Positions 20,501 to 32,500 of a stretch of DNA of 64,000 nucleotides are shown here, in pieces; position 1 is the first letter of the stretch; each line of letters starts with the position of its first letter. Where the stretch lies: contig OY294067.1 in the NCBI GenBank assembly GCA_958510875.1, forward strand, positions 192,145,322-192,209,321, written 5' to 3'. Source of the DNA: Endomychus coccineus. Its lineage: Eukaryota > Arthropoda > Insecta > Coleoptera > Endomychidae. The notes under the pieces were generated by a model. The model was not told the origin of the DNA and ran no database searches. It was given only the letters and a program-made list of their open reading frames with translations. The position numbers and the translations under genes were made by a program.

Positions 20501-23500
20501 CCCTTCGAATCAAAATTGAAAATAGTGTTTGGTTGGTCGGAAGTAGGTAATATTCTTGGAATCATTAGCAGCCCACTTTTGCAACGTAAACCCGCCTAAA
20601 TTTAACACCTTAATCAACTCATCGCGTAATGAATTGATTTCTTCAAATTATATTTAGAATTGAATTCAAGATTGACTAATTTATTCATTTCACTGCGAGA
20701 TCCGTTCACTCCCAAGATTTCTCCTTGAACATCTAAATAATTCAATTGTAATCTATCACATAACTTTTTTGTGATAAAATTTGATTGAGAGCCCATATCC
20801 AATAAAGCGCGACCTAGAATGGGACTGTTCTCTTTTCCCTGTACATAAATTTGAACCGTTGATAACAACACTTGATTTCGAATGCTATCCTTAACATGCG
20901 TTGCAATTGTTTGAAGTGATCCCGTAGAAACTTCTACATGGATCAATGAATTGTGCTTCTGATTACAATGTCGGCAATTCGCGGCTTTGCAACTATCAAC
21001 GGAATGATTTTTTCTGAGGCAATTTCAACACAATTTCAATTGGCGGATTTTATTAATGCGTTCAGGAATACTAAGATTCATAAATACTGTACATTGATAA
21101 ATAGCATGTGGCTCACTACACAAAAAACAGTGTAGTGGGTTACGTTCCTTCACTAAATTTGTATTGCAACTTGTTGCTGATGACGGTTTACTAACATTGT
21201 TTGGAAATCGGTTATTATTGTCTCTTGGTTTATGATTGACATATTCCTTAGAGTTGAGTGATTCTAATAAAAATGATTTCTTCTTCATGAAACTGATTAA
21301 TTGCTCTAAAGTTGGAATTTCGTTAGATAGAGTCGATTCCCATTCCCGTCTAGACACAAAATCAAATTTCAAAACTATAATCATAACAATAAGCGTATCC
21401 CATTTTTCTACCTCTTGTTTTAATGACTTTAATGCCTGTGTATTAATGGTTACGATATTCAATAAATTTCTCATAGACGTTGCAGAATTGTGGATTAAAT
21501 GATGTCCTTTTATTAGCGCCAAAACATGTTCTTGTACAATAAGCCGTTTATTATCAAAGCGGTTTTTTAGAGTTTCATATGCGATGTCATAATTGTCTTC
21601 AGTAATCGAAATTGATAGAATTGCCTTCTGAGCTTCACCTTTTACACATGATTTGAGGTGATGCAATTTTTCAACCTTACTGTACAAATTACTGTTATGA
21701 ATTAAGGAATTAAAAGTATCAGAGAAAGCAGTCCATTCTGAGTAATTTCCCGAAAATGACGGTAAATCTAACGTAGGTAACCGTACGGGATTTAGACGTA
21801 TTTCCGATTGATTTAATTGATTTGGAATATAACCTTGTGAGGCCGATATAGATTTTTCCTCAATTATTTTCAAACAGCGTGCTTCTAAATCATAATATTT
21901 TGATTCAAAGTCATCGCGTTCTTTGAAATGTTCTTCCCTTTGTTCTGTGAGTTCAATTTGATCTTGAATACTAGAAAATTCTTTAAATGCATTTTGGAGA
22001 TTCGGTAAACGAGTTTTCAGGTGATAAATATCGTCAATATTGGTTAATTTATCGACAAAAGTTTTAATTCTAGTTACCGCAGCTTTAACTAGACCACGCC
22101 TAGCAATAAGAACCTTGATGTCGTTTTCCATCATTATATGCGGAGAGGAAATTATAAACGATATTAACAAGAATAAAAGCCTACCTTGATTTCTGTTGTC
22201 AGCAACTGATGCGACCCTCTGGACCGGGGAATTCTGATGTTGATTATTTTTTCTTGAATGTAATCACCACATATGCTGTCACGATCCGGCTCGAAGGACC
22301 AATGTTTCGAACTCATTGAGGAGTAATGACTTCGAAGGACCAGTGTATTTTGCTTGAGATAACACAAACTCCTTTTGTTGAATAGAAAGCACTTGATAAT
22401 TATAAATCTATATTACTATCAACAAACAATAATGCTGAACAGGGTAGTTCTTAGACTATTTAGTATTTACATTCACTTTCTGGATTGTCGTACCGATACC
22501 GAATATATAATGTTACTGCTTGAGTGCTACTATCATCTTGTACTTTAAGTACGCTCGTACTTAACAGGAACCTAACACTCAAAATACCCGATTTACAAAA
22601 TCTTCATGATAATGCACGATGAATGTAATATTTCAACAAATAGAAGCCATACAAGTTGGAAGATTATCTTTTTTATTAATTATCTTTGATCGTGTGGACT
22701 TTTATTTAATTTTCTATAGCATACTTTTGTATTAATGATATTGATATATGGGTTAATTTTGTTCAACATGCTGAAATAAAGAGCTTACTTACTTTTATAG
22801 TACCAAATAAAAACACATTACTCATGGTATTGAATTTACTCATAAGTTGAACGAGAACCCAGTGGAATTGTAAAGATAACATTTTTGAAAGAATTCTGTT
22901 GATATAAAAAATAAAACTTATAACAAAGTTTCAAATACAAGTATGAAAAATTAAACATACAGCTTTAAAACGATATCATTTATTTGAATTAAATATGCAG
23001 CTGTGAGTATTAAAATTGTTGATGTAATTTGAGGTTATTGCACAAGCACGATATCAAAATAATAAATATTATTTCACTGCCTCAAACACTATAGTTGCAC
23101 ATTAACAATAACACAAAATTATTCATTTTATGAGTATTTCGTGTAGTCATTGTCCATATTTCTGGTGTTGGGACCTCTTTCCTTGTAGCCACTGATTTTT
23201 CCTCCGAACTACAATCTGTGCCATGTAATCTCTGTTCTCTGTAGTAGTTTTCAGCTATATCTATAACCCATATTGGTTTGATGTACTTATAATGTAATGG
23301 TAGGGAAGGGGGTAGACGAAACACTCGTTGGTCATATTTTTCAGCTAACGTATTCTGGTTGTAACTTATTCATTTTTACCAAGATCGACAACAGTGTCAA
23401 CAGTGTAATGTAGGTATATTATTATTATTCCTACTTAAATATGTGTGTATGTCTCATTTCTTGAGGGTGCTTGTTTATTCGATGGTTGGTTCTTTTAAAT

Positions 23501-26500
23501 TCATTAAAAGTTGAAGTTCAAAACCAAACCAATTTAGGAAGTTGTTTTGATACATATTTCACCATGATAATATTAGTTTTGCACTAGGAAAAAACTGGTG
23601 TACAACCAGCATGAAGTACGTAGAACATACCCTTTATACTGCGCCACCAACTTCCATCGTTATCAAAGTTTTAGTTCTAGAATCTTGCCAGGAATGACCG
23701 ACAGTACCGTTTTCAAAGATACATGTCTTGTCGAGATAAACAAATAGACGTACTTACACTTTCATTTATCTATGGACGTAAAATTGCAGTCCTGGGAAGA
23801 ATTGTTTCTTTACTTTTAAAGTTTAATTCTATCAAAATTCAGATTCACAACAATTTATAAACTGTTATGTCAATTCAATAAAGCCAATATCGGCAACTCT
23901 GTAACGTATTGCCAACTGTAAAAATGAAATATACCTGGTATGACGATAATAACGTCAAGTGGGTTGTAAAAATAACCAAGTATGAGGTCATATATTTCTT
24001 AAATGAACAGCGTTTACCATCTAATTATGATGTAAGTTTGTTTGTTGGTATGTGTCATTCAATTACATTTATCTTTAATTTGTATCCTAATTGTCACCTA
24101 GTGCTGTGGACTATTTTAATTTGGCGCAGATTAGATTGATTAATAATGATTTTCGTCTAACCGTTGAGTGTGTACGAAGCTCTCCAGCTAATGATTTAAT
24201 AGATTCTTTAAACAATTTATTTCAGCTTAATATCATCACGAATAGTAGGAATGTTCTCCTTGATTTGGTGTTTTCAATTTGGACATTGTTGAGATTGACA
24301 AAGCCACTCATCATATGATTTTGAGTAATAGTATTCACCATACAACTATCTCCATAAGAATTAGCCATAGTATGGAATAGAAACGTTCTAAATATGAGGA
24401 GTACTTTTTTGATTTAAAAATCGGTTGTCTGTAAAGTCGGTTTACTGACGATAGTTGAACGTGACAACGTCATAAGAAAATACTGATGAAATGGTTTCAT
24501 TTTTCAAAAGAAAATTTTAATTTTATTTGTTTGATAGATATTTTGTATGGATATAGAGAAGGAGGTAAATGGAAATCACAATTGAATTGATCAAGTTACA
24601 TTTATTTGTACGCATAAATACAATTATGTCAATTTAGCTTTTAAAAAGCCCGCCTCAATGTGTTTGATATAGGAGAAAATTGTTCCCTTTGACGGCTGGC
24701 TGGTCCAACCTGTCATTTCAGACACGTTGTTATGATATGTGGAAGATTTAACATTTATGTTTTAATTTTTTGAAATCATAGCTACGCTCGATAATTATTT
24801 CGATCGAATAGTAAAGCAATTGATTTTTTACTCATCGGGAAATAGTTCTGTTAACTTATTGTTATAGTTTTGTCAATTATAGCATAACCTACAATCGCTG
24901 CACTAGCGGACCGATAATATTTATTTTAATGATGAAAGCACGAATATTCGACAATATATCACTGAACATATATTTAATATCGAAAGAATCATTACCTTTA
25001 TCGCCGCAATTATCGTTGCTATAAACAATTGACACCACATTCACTTTTCACTGCACTTCATACTTGACGAAAACATGTAAATGTATTATTTTGTATAGCA
25101 GCTGTCCACGCGGACGCATCGCTCACTCAAGCAGGAGACGCTCTCGCTTGCACTTCAAGCCTTAAATGGAACGCCTTAGAGCGAGGTAACGCCGCATGCT
25201 TAAATGGAACGCATCAGAGCGAGGTAACGCCGCATGAGTCATGTTTTCTCGTGCGTGCAGCCGGCTCCATCGAATTATAAGACGTTGTCACGTCAAAAAT
25301 ACACTTCATCAAAGGATTATTTGGCCAGTGCTGATTGGCATTTAATAAGCAATTTTACTCTTGACCAAGCTGATCAGTGGTTTTATGAGACATTATGGGA
25401 AGTGATAACTTTATATATCCCATAAAGTACATCAGAACATCTAAATTCCTGTGCGGTTTAACGCTAAATTGCGTAATTTAATTATTCAAAAGAGAAATTT
25501 CACAGGAAATTTAGGGTATCAGGAGCATATTTAGACTATTTACTTGTTATTGTTTGAAGTAAGGAATGGGTGTAAGAACTTGAGAAGCTCTGCATATAGA
25601 ATTTATCTGCTGAAATCCGAAAATAACATCAATGAGAATCCCAGCTCATTTTGGTCACATTTCAACAATTTAAATTAATGGCCATATTAGCAATATTATG
25701 TCAAAAGATATCAGAATTATAAGCTTTATATGTAGTTTCACAACTGGTATGTCTGTGAATACAGTACGTTCTATATTGGAGTACCCATCAGTTTTTTTTG
25801 GTCACCCCAATATACTATTGATATTGCAGCCATTGACAGGGCTCAAAATAGATTTCTGAGAGCGGCTGCTTATAGATTAGGCTTAGCTCATGACGAGTAC
25901 ACTCATGATTGAATAAGCGCTTTTTTAAATATCCACATTGTGGAAGACTACAGGCATGTCTTTGAAAAATAAAATAGATAGTCTAAATTTATCATTTCGC
26001 CGATAAACCGACGGCAAAGTTTCATGATCCATCCCAGAATGGGTGGATGATAGAAAACAACAATTATGAAATTAAAAGGTTCGTTGGTTCTCAATGCCCG
26101 AGCATTTGGAAGAACTACTGGTCAATATATTGAAAATGAAGCTGATGAGAAATCAGACGAAGAAGATTTATCGAGTAATGATGAAGAACAACGAATTATT
26201 TTATGTTTTTACTTTATACAGATAACTTTTGATTTATTTTGGGATAGGATTTACGTGCTCGCTTCTTTTCCCTCATTTGTTTACTTCTGTTCATTCGTGT
26301 TGATTATTAATATGATATAAACATAGACGCACAATTCCTCTTCAAGTGATGAATAATTTGGTGCGAATTTTGAGCTGAAATCTAAATATTTTTTTTCTCG
26401 CGTTTCAAAGGAATTTTGTCAGATAAAAGACATCATCTGCTAGAGTTGTGTTTTACCAATCTAATACGAACATATTACGACATCAAAAAATCAACGTGAA

Positions 26501-29500
26501 AGATACCGTACGATTATAATGATATAAATACCCCTTGGGTCATCAACCCTTAATTGATGCCCCTATATGAAAACGGCATACCTGCGGTAATAAACTTATT
26601 AACCTAAGTACTTTTAAAAAACATATCGAACCTCTGAAATCCCTCATTACATTATGTTTGTTGGCCGCGAGCTCTCGTACGTTACAGAAATAACGAAATT
26701 AATTTTGCTTGGAAATGATAATATACCTGATTATGTTTGGTTTAATGACGATTTTGGTTTAAATGTGAACGGTCCCGATTGCATTACAAAACTATTTCAG
26801 TTATTGTAATCTCCATCAAATAAATACTGCATCTAACAGTCGAAATGTTTTTTCGATTTTACGTTTTCCTCGATGAAAGATATTTATATCTCTGAACCAT
26901 TGGATTTACAATTCCCAAACAGTGTACCTCACACGGCAATTACCTGTAACTTAGAATTTAATACAGAGCAGTAGCAAATTCAATATGAAGAGTACTATTA
27001 TACTTCAGAAATGTCAATTATTTTGAAAGTAATTACGTTTTAGTCAGTGTTGATTAGAATAATATACTATAAAGACATTTGGATTTAGATCAGGTTGATT
27101 AGAGAAATTTGAATTTACATCAGGTTGTTCAGATATTCTATGAAGTGGTTGTTTACTCTACAATTGACATGTTTTTGCCAATGAAAATATTCCTAACCTC
27201 TAATTTTCCCATGTGATACAATTCTTAACTCAAGGAATTAATGATTGAAAATACATAGCTCATAAGAGATTCAAAGTCACTGGAGATACGGAACATTATC
27301 TTGAATTTACTAACCTCCGAACAAGGTGTAAACAGCTTCAGATCCAATGTCATCATATAAAAAATAAATATAAATAAATGTTTACAAGTCACATTTTCAA
27401 GAATTTTTAATCCAATTGTATACTCTTACCAAGTATACGAGATCTTGGTTATGGTTTCACACAAAATTAGCATTTAAGACACACGTTGATAATATTGTTC
27501 ATAAATCAATCAAATTACGTGTATTATGGTGTCATTATTATGAAGCAGATATTAAAAGAAATGTGGGAGTTCAAAATAACTTTTCAGGGTCAGTCAAACA
27601 TGAGTACCAGAGGAAGGACTATGATATTTCCGATATTTTGAACATTTTGAATGTATCAGTTTAGAACATCGACGAACAGAAATAGATTTGAGATTTCTGC
27701 ATACGGTGATGGTTGAAGCTATTCTTTTCCTGATTTAATCCAATTATTCAATCTTAATGTCAATTCTAGCAATACAAAAATTTCACAATTGTTCATGATT
27801 CTTCTTAAATATTATGAATTTTTTCAAATTGGCATGTTCATGAATCTGTCATGGCACCAACTTTGTTTTTGCTCCATTAAAGGATCTGTTGGAAGTGACC
27901 ACCTGTCCCATCCACAGCTTTGCAGATGATGGTACAACTTCATACCGCTTTCTCATCTAGAGCCCCTATACCATCCAAACAAGCCAGAGGTGCGAGACAG
28001 ACAGGTTGACGCAATTAATGGAGATCTGGCAATGATTTTGAAATGGTGATCTGATAATCTAGTAGAGTTTAGTGCAACTAAAACTCAAACTTCCGTCTTC
28101 TCCAGGAAAGCGTATCCCACAATCCCTAATATGATGATGTCAGGTACAACTATTCCTATGAAGTCTTCCATATCCATGCTTGGGATCACCACTAACCGCA
28201 CCCTCATGTCATGTGAGGTCCATTACAAGAACCGCTTCACAAAAACTTGGTTTTCTATTCCATGCCAAGAGCTACTTTACACTGTACTGTTCACATGTTT
28301 GGAGTTAGTCTTCCAAACAAATATACGCTGGAGCTCTTTTGGATCTTATCCAGAAGAGAGCTATTCGTTTGATTGATGATGTCACACTTACGAGTTCATT
28401 GTCCTCTCTAGAACATCGTAGAAAGGTGGGAGATCTTTCCCTTTTCTATAGATATTTACATGGTCGGTGTTCATCAGAAATCTCGTCTCTTGTTCCACCA
28501 CTAGAGATTCCAGATAGGTGGACTAAAAATATCAACCATACAGTCCACGTAACAAACTAGACGAACTCAAACTAGTCACCCTCCCAACTTTCCACCGCTG
28601 GCTCACACGATGTTATTCGAATATTTTAGGATTTCTTCTCGTGTAGTCAAAATATGCAAAAAATATTTGGATTTCGGTGGAAACGATTTTGTATATTCCA
28701 GAGAATTCTAACATCTACATTATTGTAGATGAAGTTGTATATTAATGTGTGTGATGCTTATAAAATGGCATACGATTATGGTATTTTAATAAGTTTGTCA
28801 TATTATATATTTATCATAAAGTATATGTAAATTACGTACGTTTCGGTCTCACGACCAGCATCAGAAGATATATCAAAATAATCATCACTATTTGAAATAG
28901 GAAGCGTCGTTATCGCATTAATTTCAATTAAAAATGCCTACGAACAAAAACACGAGTAATTGAAATTGTAACACAATGTCCAAATTACTCGTGTTTTGTT
29001 CGTTTCGGCGACGTAGGTATTTTTAATTGAAATTAATGCGATAAAGATGATTTGTGCTTAGTACAATCAGTTTTAAGAAATTTCGTTTAAATAGTGATTA
29101 TTTTGATACATTATACAAACACACATGATACATATATTAAACATGTGTGTTAATGTGACCTACTTCCCAAGAATTTACATATAATTCTTACCTCGGTCAA
29201 TAATCATTACTATATCATTAATAGAATTTTCAAGATATTTCATAAATCAAATCAGATGTCATTTTATTTACGCTAGCAGAGTGTCTTACACCTCTTAACA
29301 TTTCAGGTAGAGGGGAAAGTATAAAAGCTCAACTGATTTTAATAAATACACTGTATTATATTTTTAACCTCTTGAAGTATTGCAGGGCTTGAATTTCACA
29401 TCAAATGTGAGATTATACGAGAGCGCTGGTGATGCGAATTTGTGGCCATCTATAGGGTTTTCCAATAGGGACGGGTAGATTTTGACCATTCATGGCAGCC

Positions 29501-32500
29501 ATGTTATTTAGGCTGCATCTGTCAAATCTATTGTTTATCATTCAGTCACTCAAGACAAACCACCATGGCAAGTAACAGTGTCGAGCAACGCGTTGAAATC
29601 ATAAAACTTTATCATCAAAACAGATGTTCTCTTGTGGCAACGATGCGCGCGTTGCGCCCATTTTACGGTTTGCATGGTCGTCCTTCCCAGTCGACTATTC
29701 ATATTCAACGTCTCGTAGCCAAATTTGAGTTGACTGGTTCACTGTACAATCAGCCACGTGCCACACAGCTGCTGCCACAATGAACATTCTGCACGAGCGA
29801 TTTGAGTGCAGGGTTATCTCACGCAGAGGCGACGTGAACTGGCTACCGAGATCGTGCGATTTGACCCCGTTAGATTTTTTTTGTGGGGTTTCCTTAAGTC
29901 GCAGGTCTATGCCAATAGGCCGTAAAAGACCAGTGCATTCAAAGTCAACATAACCCTTGCCATTGCTCAAATTCAACGGGATCTATGCGCCAGAGTCGTC
30001 GAAAATTGAACCTCTCGAATGCGCGCCACCCACCGAAGCCACGGCGGCCATTTAAACGATGTATTATTTCACACATAATGTCATTAATAGGCCTTTCAAA
30101 TAAAACAAAAAATTCGTTGATATCTCACACACAACTTGTTTTATTCAATTTTAACATCTACCCGGCCTTAATGGAAAACCCCTTAGTATCTTGGAATCAA
30201 AACACCAAGTTCAAGTCATACTCAACTTCAAACAACTTACGATACGATTTAATAACTATTAATAGTAAAATTACCGATAGAGGCGGTAAAATAAGCTGCA
30301 TATCCAGTTCTTTCGTTATCTATGAAATATTGCTCTTAATTTTTGTTAATTTATTGAGAGTGCATGTGCATCTCCATTCGTTTTTCATCTTTCCATATAT
30401 CGGCCCATAATTGTATTGCAATGTAATGGTAATGTGTAACACTCCAAAGACTTACGAAATTACATTTTTCACTAATGCTAATTATTAATTACTGTTAAAC
30501 ATCAATGTTGAAAATGCCGAATGATCTTATTTTCTGATTTATAACTGTTAACGTTGACATAACGGAGTTAGAGTAAATTATTCAATTTACACAGGAAATC
30601 CGAGTCAAAATAATGGAAAGACCGAATGTGATAATTAATGAACAATTGAGCATAAATCACCCCAACCGAGATAATTCGAAAGACTTCTATCACATTGGAA
30701 CGGTTGATTTAGGAGTATGTAATAATAAAAAAAGTAAAAATCATCGTCCGCAAAGGAATCTTAGTTGCATCTAAACTCGTTTTGGCAGCGTGCAAGTTAA
30801 AACAACATAATTTTCCACATTTTCCACCTTTAATAGATTGATAGGAAATACTTAAAAATTAGTTCGTTCAAATAATGCTTTCTGATAGGTCATCGTGGCA
30901 AATTTGGAGGTCAAGAGATTTGATTTGCGCGAGTTCAAAATAACATTCTCGCCTCTCGCGTAACGCTCTAATTCACACAACAGTTGCACAGTTAATTCAA
31001 ATTACAAAGTTTACCATAAAAGCATCATATCTAATCAACAAACCTGGTGGCGTGCAAAGGCATGTCGTATTGGTGTTGCAAAAAATATAACTATATAAAT
31101 TATATAAACAAAAAAAATATACTGGTATGGACCAGGGTGACTAAAAAATTTTGTTCGTTTTATAATTTTTTCAAAATTTTTTTGAATGATCAATGTTTTT
31201 TAGGAACATTGGGGTTGCAAATGCAACCTTTGCAACCCCTGTTTGCACGCCATTGCAAACCTGTTGCAATAATACATTATTAAATATTCATTTCAGTGCC
31301 AAATTGGGAGAAATGAAAGAACTTCAAGAGTTACGAAAAAGACCAATGGGAGTTAGTGTTATCGGACTGGCATTGGGGAAGAAAGTTTCTGCAGAAGATG
31401 AAGCTATATCGGTGAGCTCTGAATATGTTCAATAGTTGAATTGAATAAATTTTTGTTGAACTTTCAATGTATTCATGGTTTATGATTAAAACGATTAGAA
31501 ATATATCTAATTCTTAGCTTGACTGTCCATAATCGTAAATTAGCTTGCCAGTCAATTAAATTGCAACTAAATTATCTACTCTTCTCTAAGAAAAGAACTT
31601 GCTTTATTTACACATCTTTTACAAAATATTTTTGTTCTTGCACTAAAATTACTGTATTGTTATTATCTGAATGTGTACATCGAACTTTCATCAAATATGA
31701 AACGCAGTTAATAATATTTTTGGCATTTGCCATAAACTTAGATAGAACCATCAACTGACGAAGCCCATGGTTCTTTGCATATTAATTGGTAGATTATCCA
31801 ATTCCCCCGTTGGTTTCCGCTAATTGCGAATTTATCAGTACTACTAAAAGAATAAACATTAGAAGCGCTTGCCGAACTACTAAAAAAAAGCGATCGAACA
31901 GGAGTTTTAACAATGCACACAATGCTTCAACTATGCAGCTAACCGAACTAGGTGACTAATATTATTCCGATGGCTAAAATCTGCGCAAAGTTTCGTATAG
32001 TTTTCATTTTTTCAAATTTTTCTGTTATGGTGTCTATATTATCTCTTCTTCAACGCGCTAATTATTATTATCCATTAAGTCCTCATGAGAATAGCATTTA
32101 CCATGGTATGGTTTTCTATCCAAAAGTGACATCGATATCGATCACGTTCACATAATAACTCCGAATATTTTGGGATAATTTAACTTCACGATAAACTATA
32201 TTTTTCTTCATCAATATTACAAAAAAATGGTTCCATCGATAATTCTCTTTACATTGTTGTTTCAACATTTATAAAGAGTGAGTAAAAAGTATTAAAACAT
32301 GCCCATAACTTGAACATTACGCATTGTATAAAACACATTTTTGACAAATCAATTTTTATTTTTTATAACTCAGCTTTTGGATGGAACTTGCAATGTTTTG
32401 ATGTAAATAGTTACACCCACCTAACCCTACTTTTTCAAATAACGACCCTTTGTGATACCTTAAATGAAAGGTATTTTTTTTATACAACAGTATAAACAAA

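Larger units (their letters stand above)
17617..22571 (-). mobile_element. BEL/Pao LTR retrotransposon with internal deletion
   Basis: A complete insertion bounded by GGAAC at 17617-17621 and 22567-22571 (5-bp target duplication). Two LTRs begin with TG and end with CA on the plus strand; coding is on the minus strand, so the 5' LTR is the right one. Gag (DUF1759 type), protease, the last part of the polymerase/RNase H region (Peptidase_A17 type) and integrase are present. The reverse transcriptase core is missing: at about 20640 protease sequence joins directly to the final residues of RT (LNLGGFTLQKWAANDS). Total 4.95 kb instead of the usual 6-7 kb. It lies antisense in intron 1 of the C9orf78-like gene. 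Confidence 0.93.

Noticed and set aside
24060..25425. Candidate extra exon of the C9orf78-like gene
   Set aside because: The sequence follows LINE endonuclease landmarks, and exon 1 to exon 2 phases already fit without it.
26066..26320. Alternative first exon of the C9orf78-like gene (acidic N-terminal frame)
   Set aside because: No donor in the right phase was seen and the exon at 14448-14575 fits phase and layout better.
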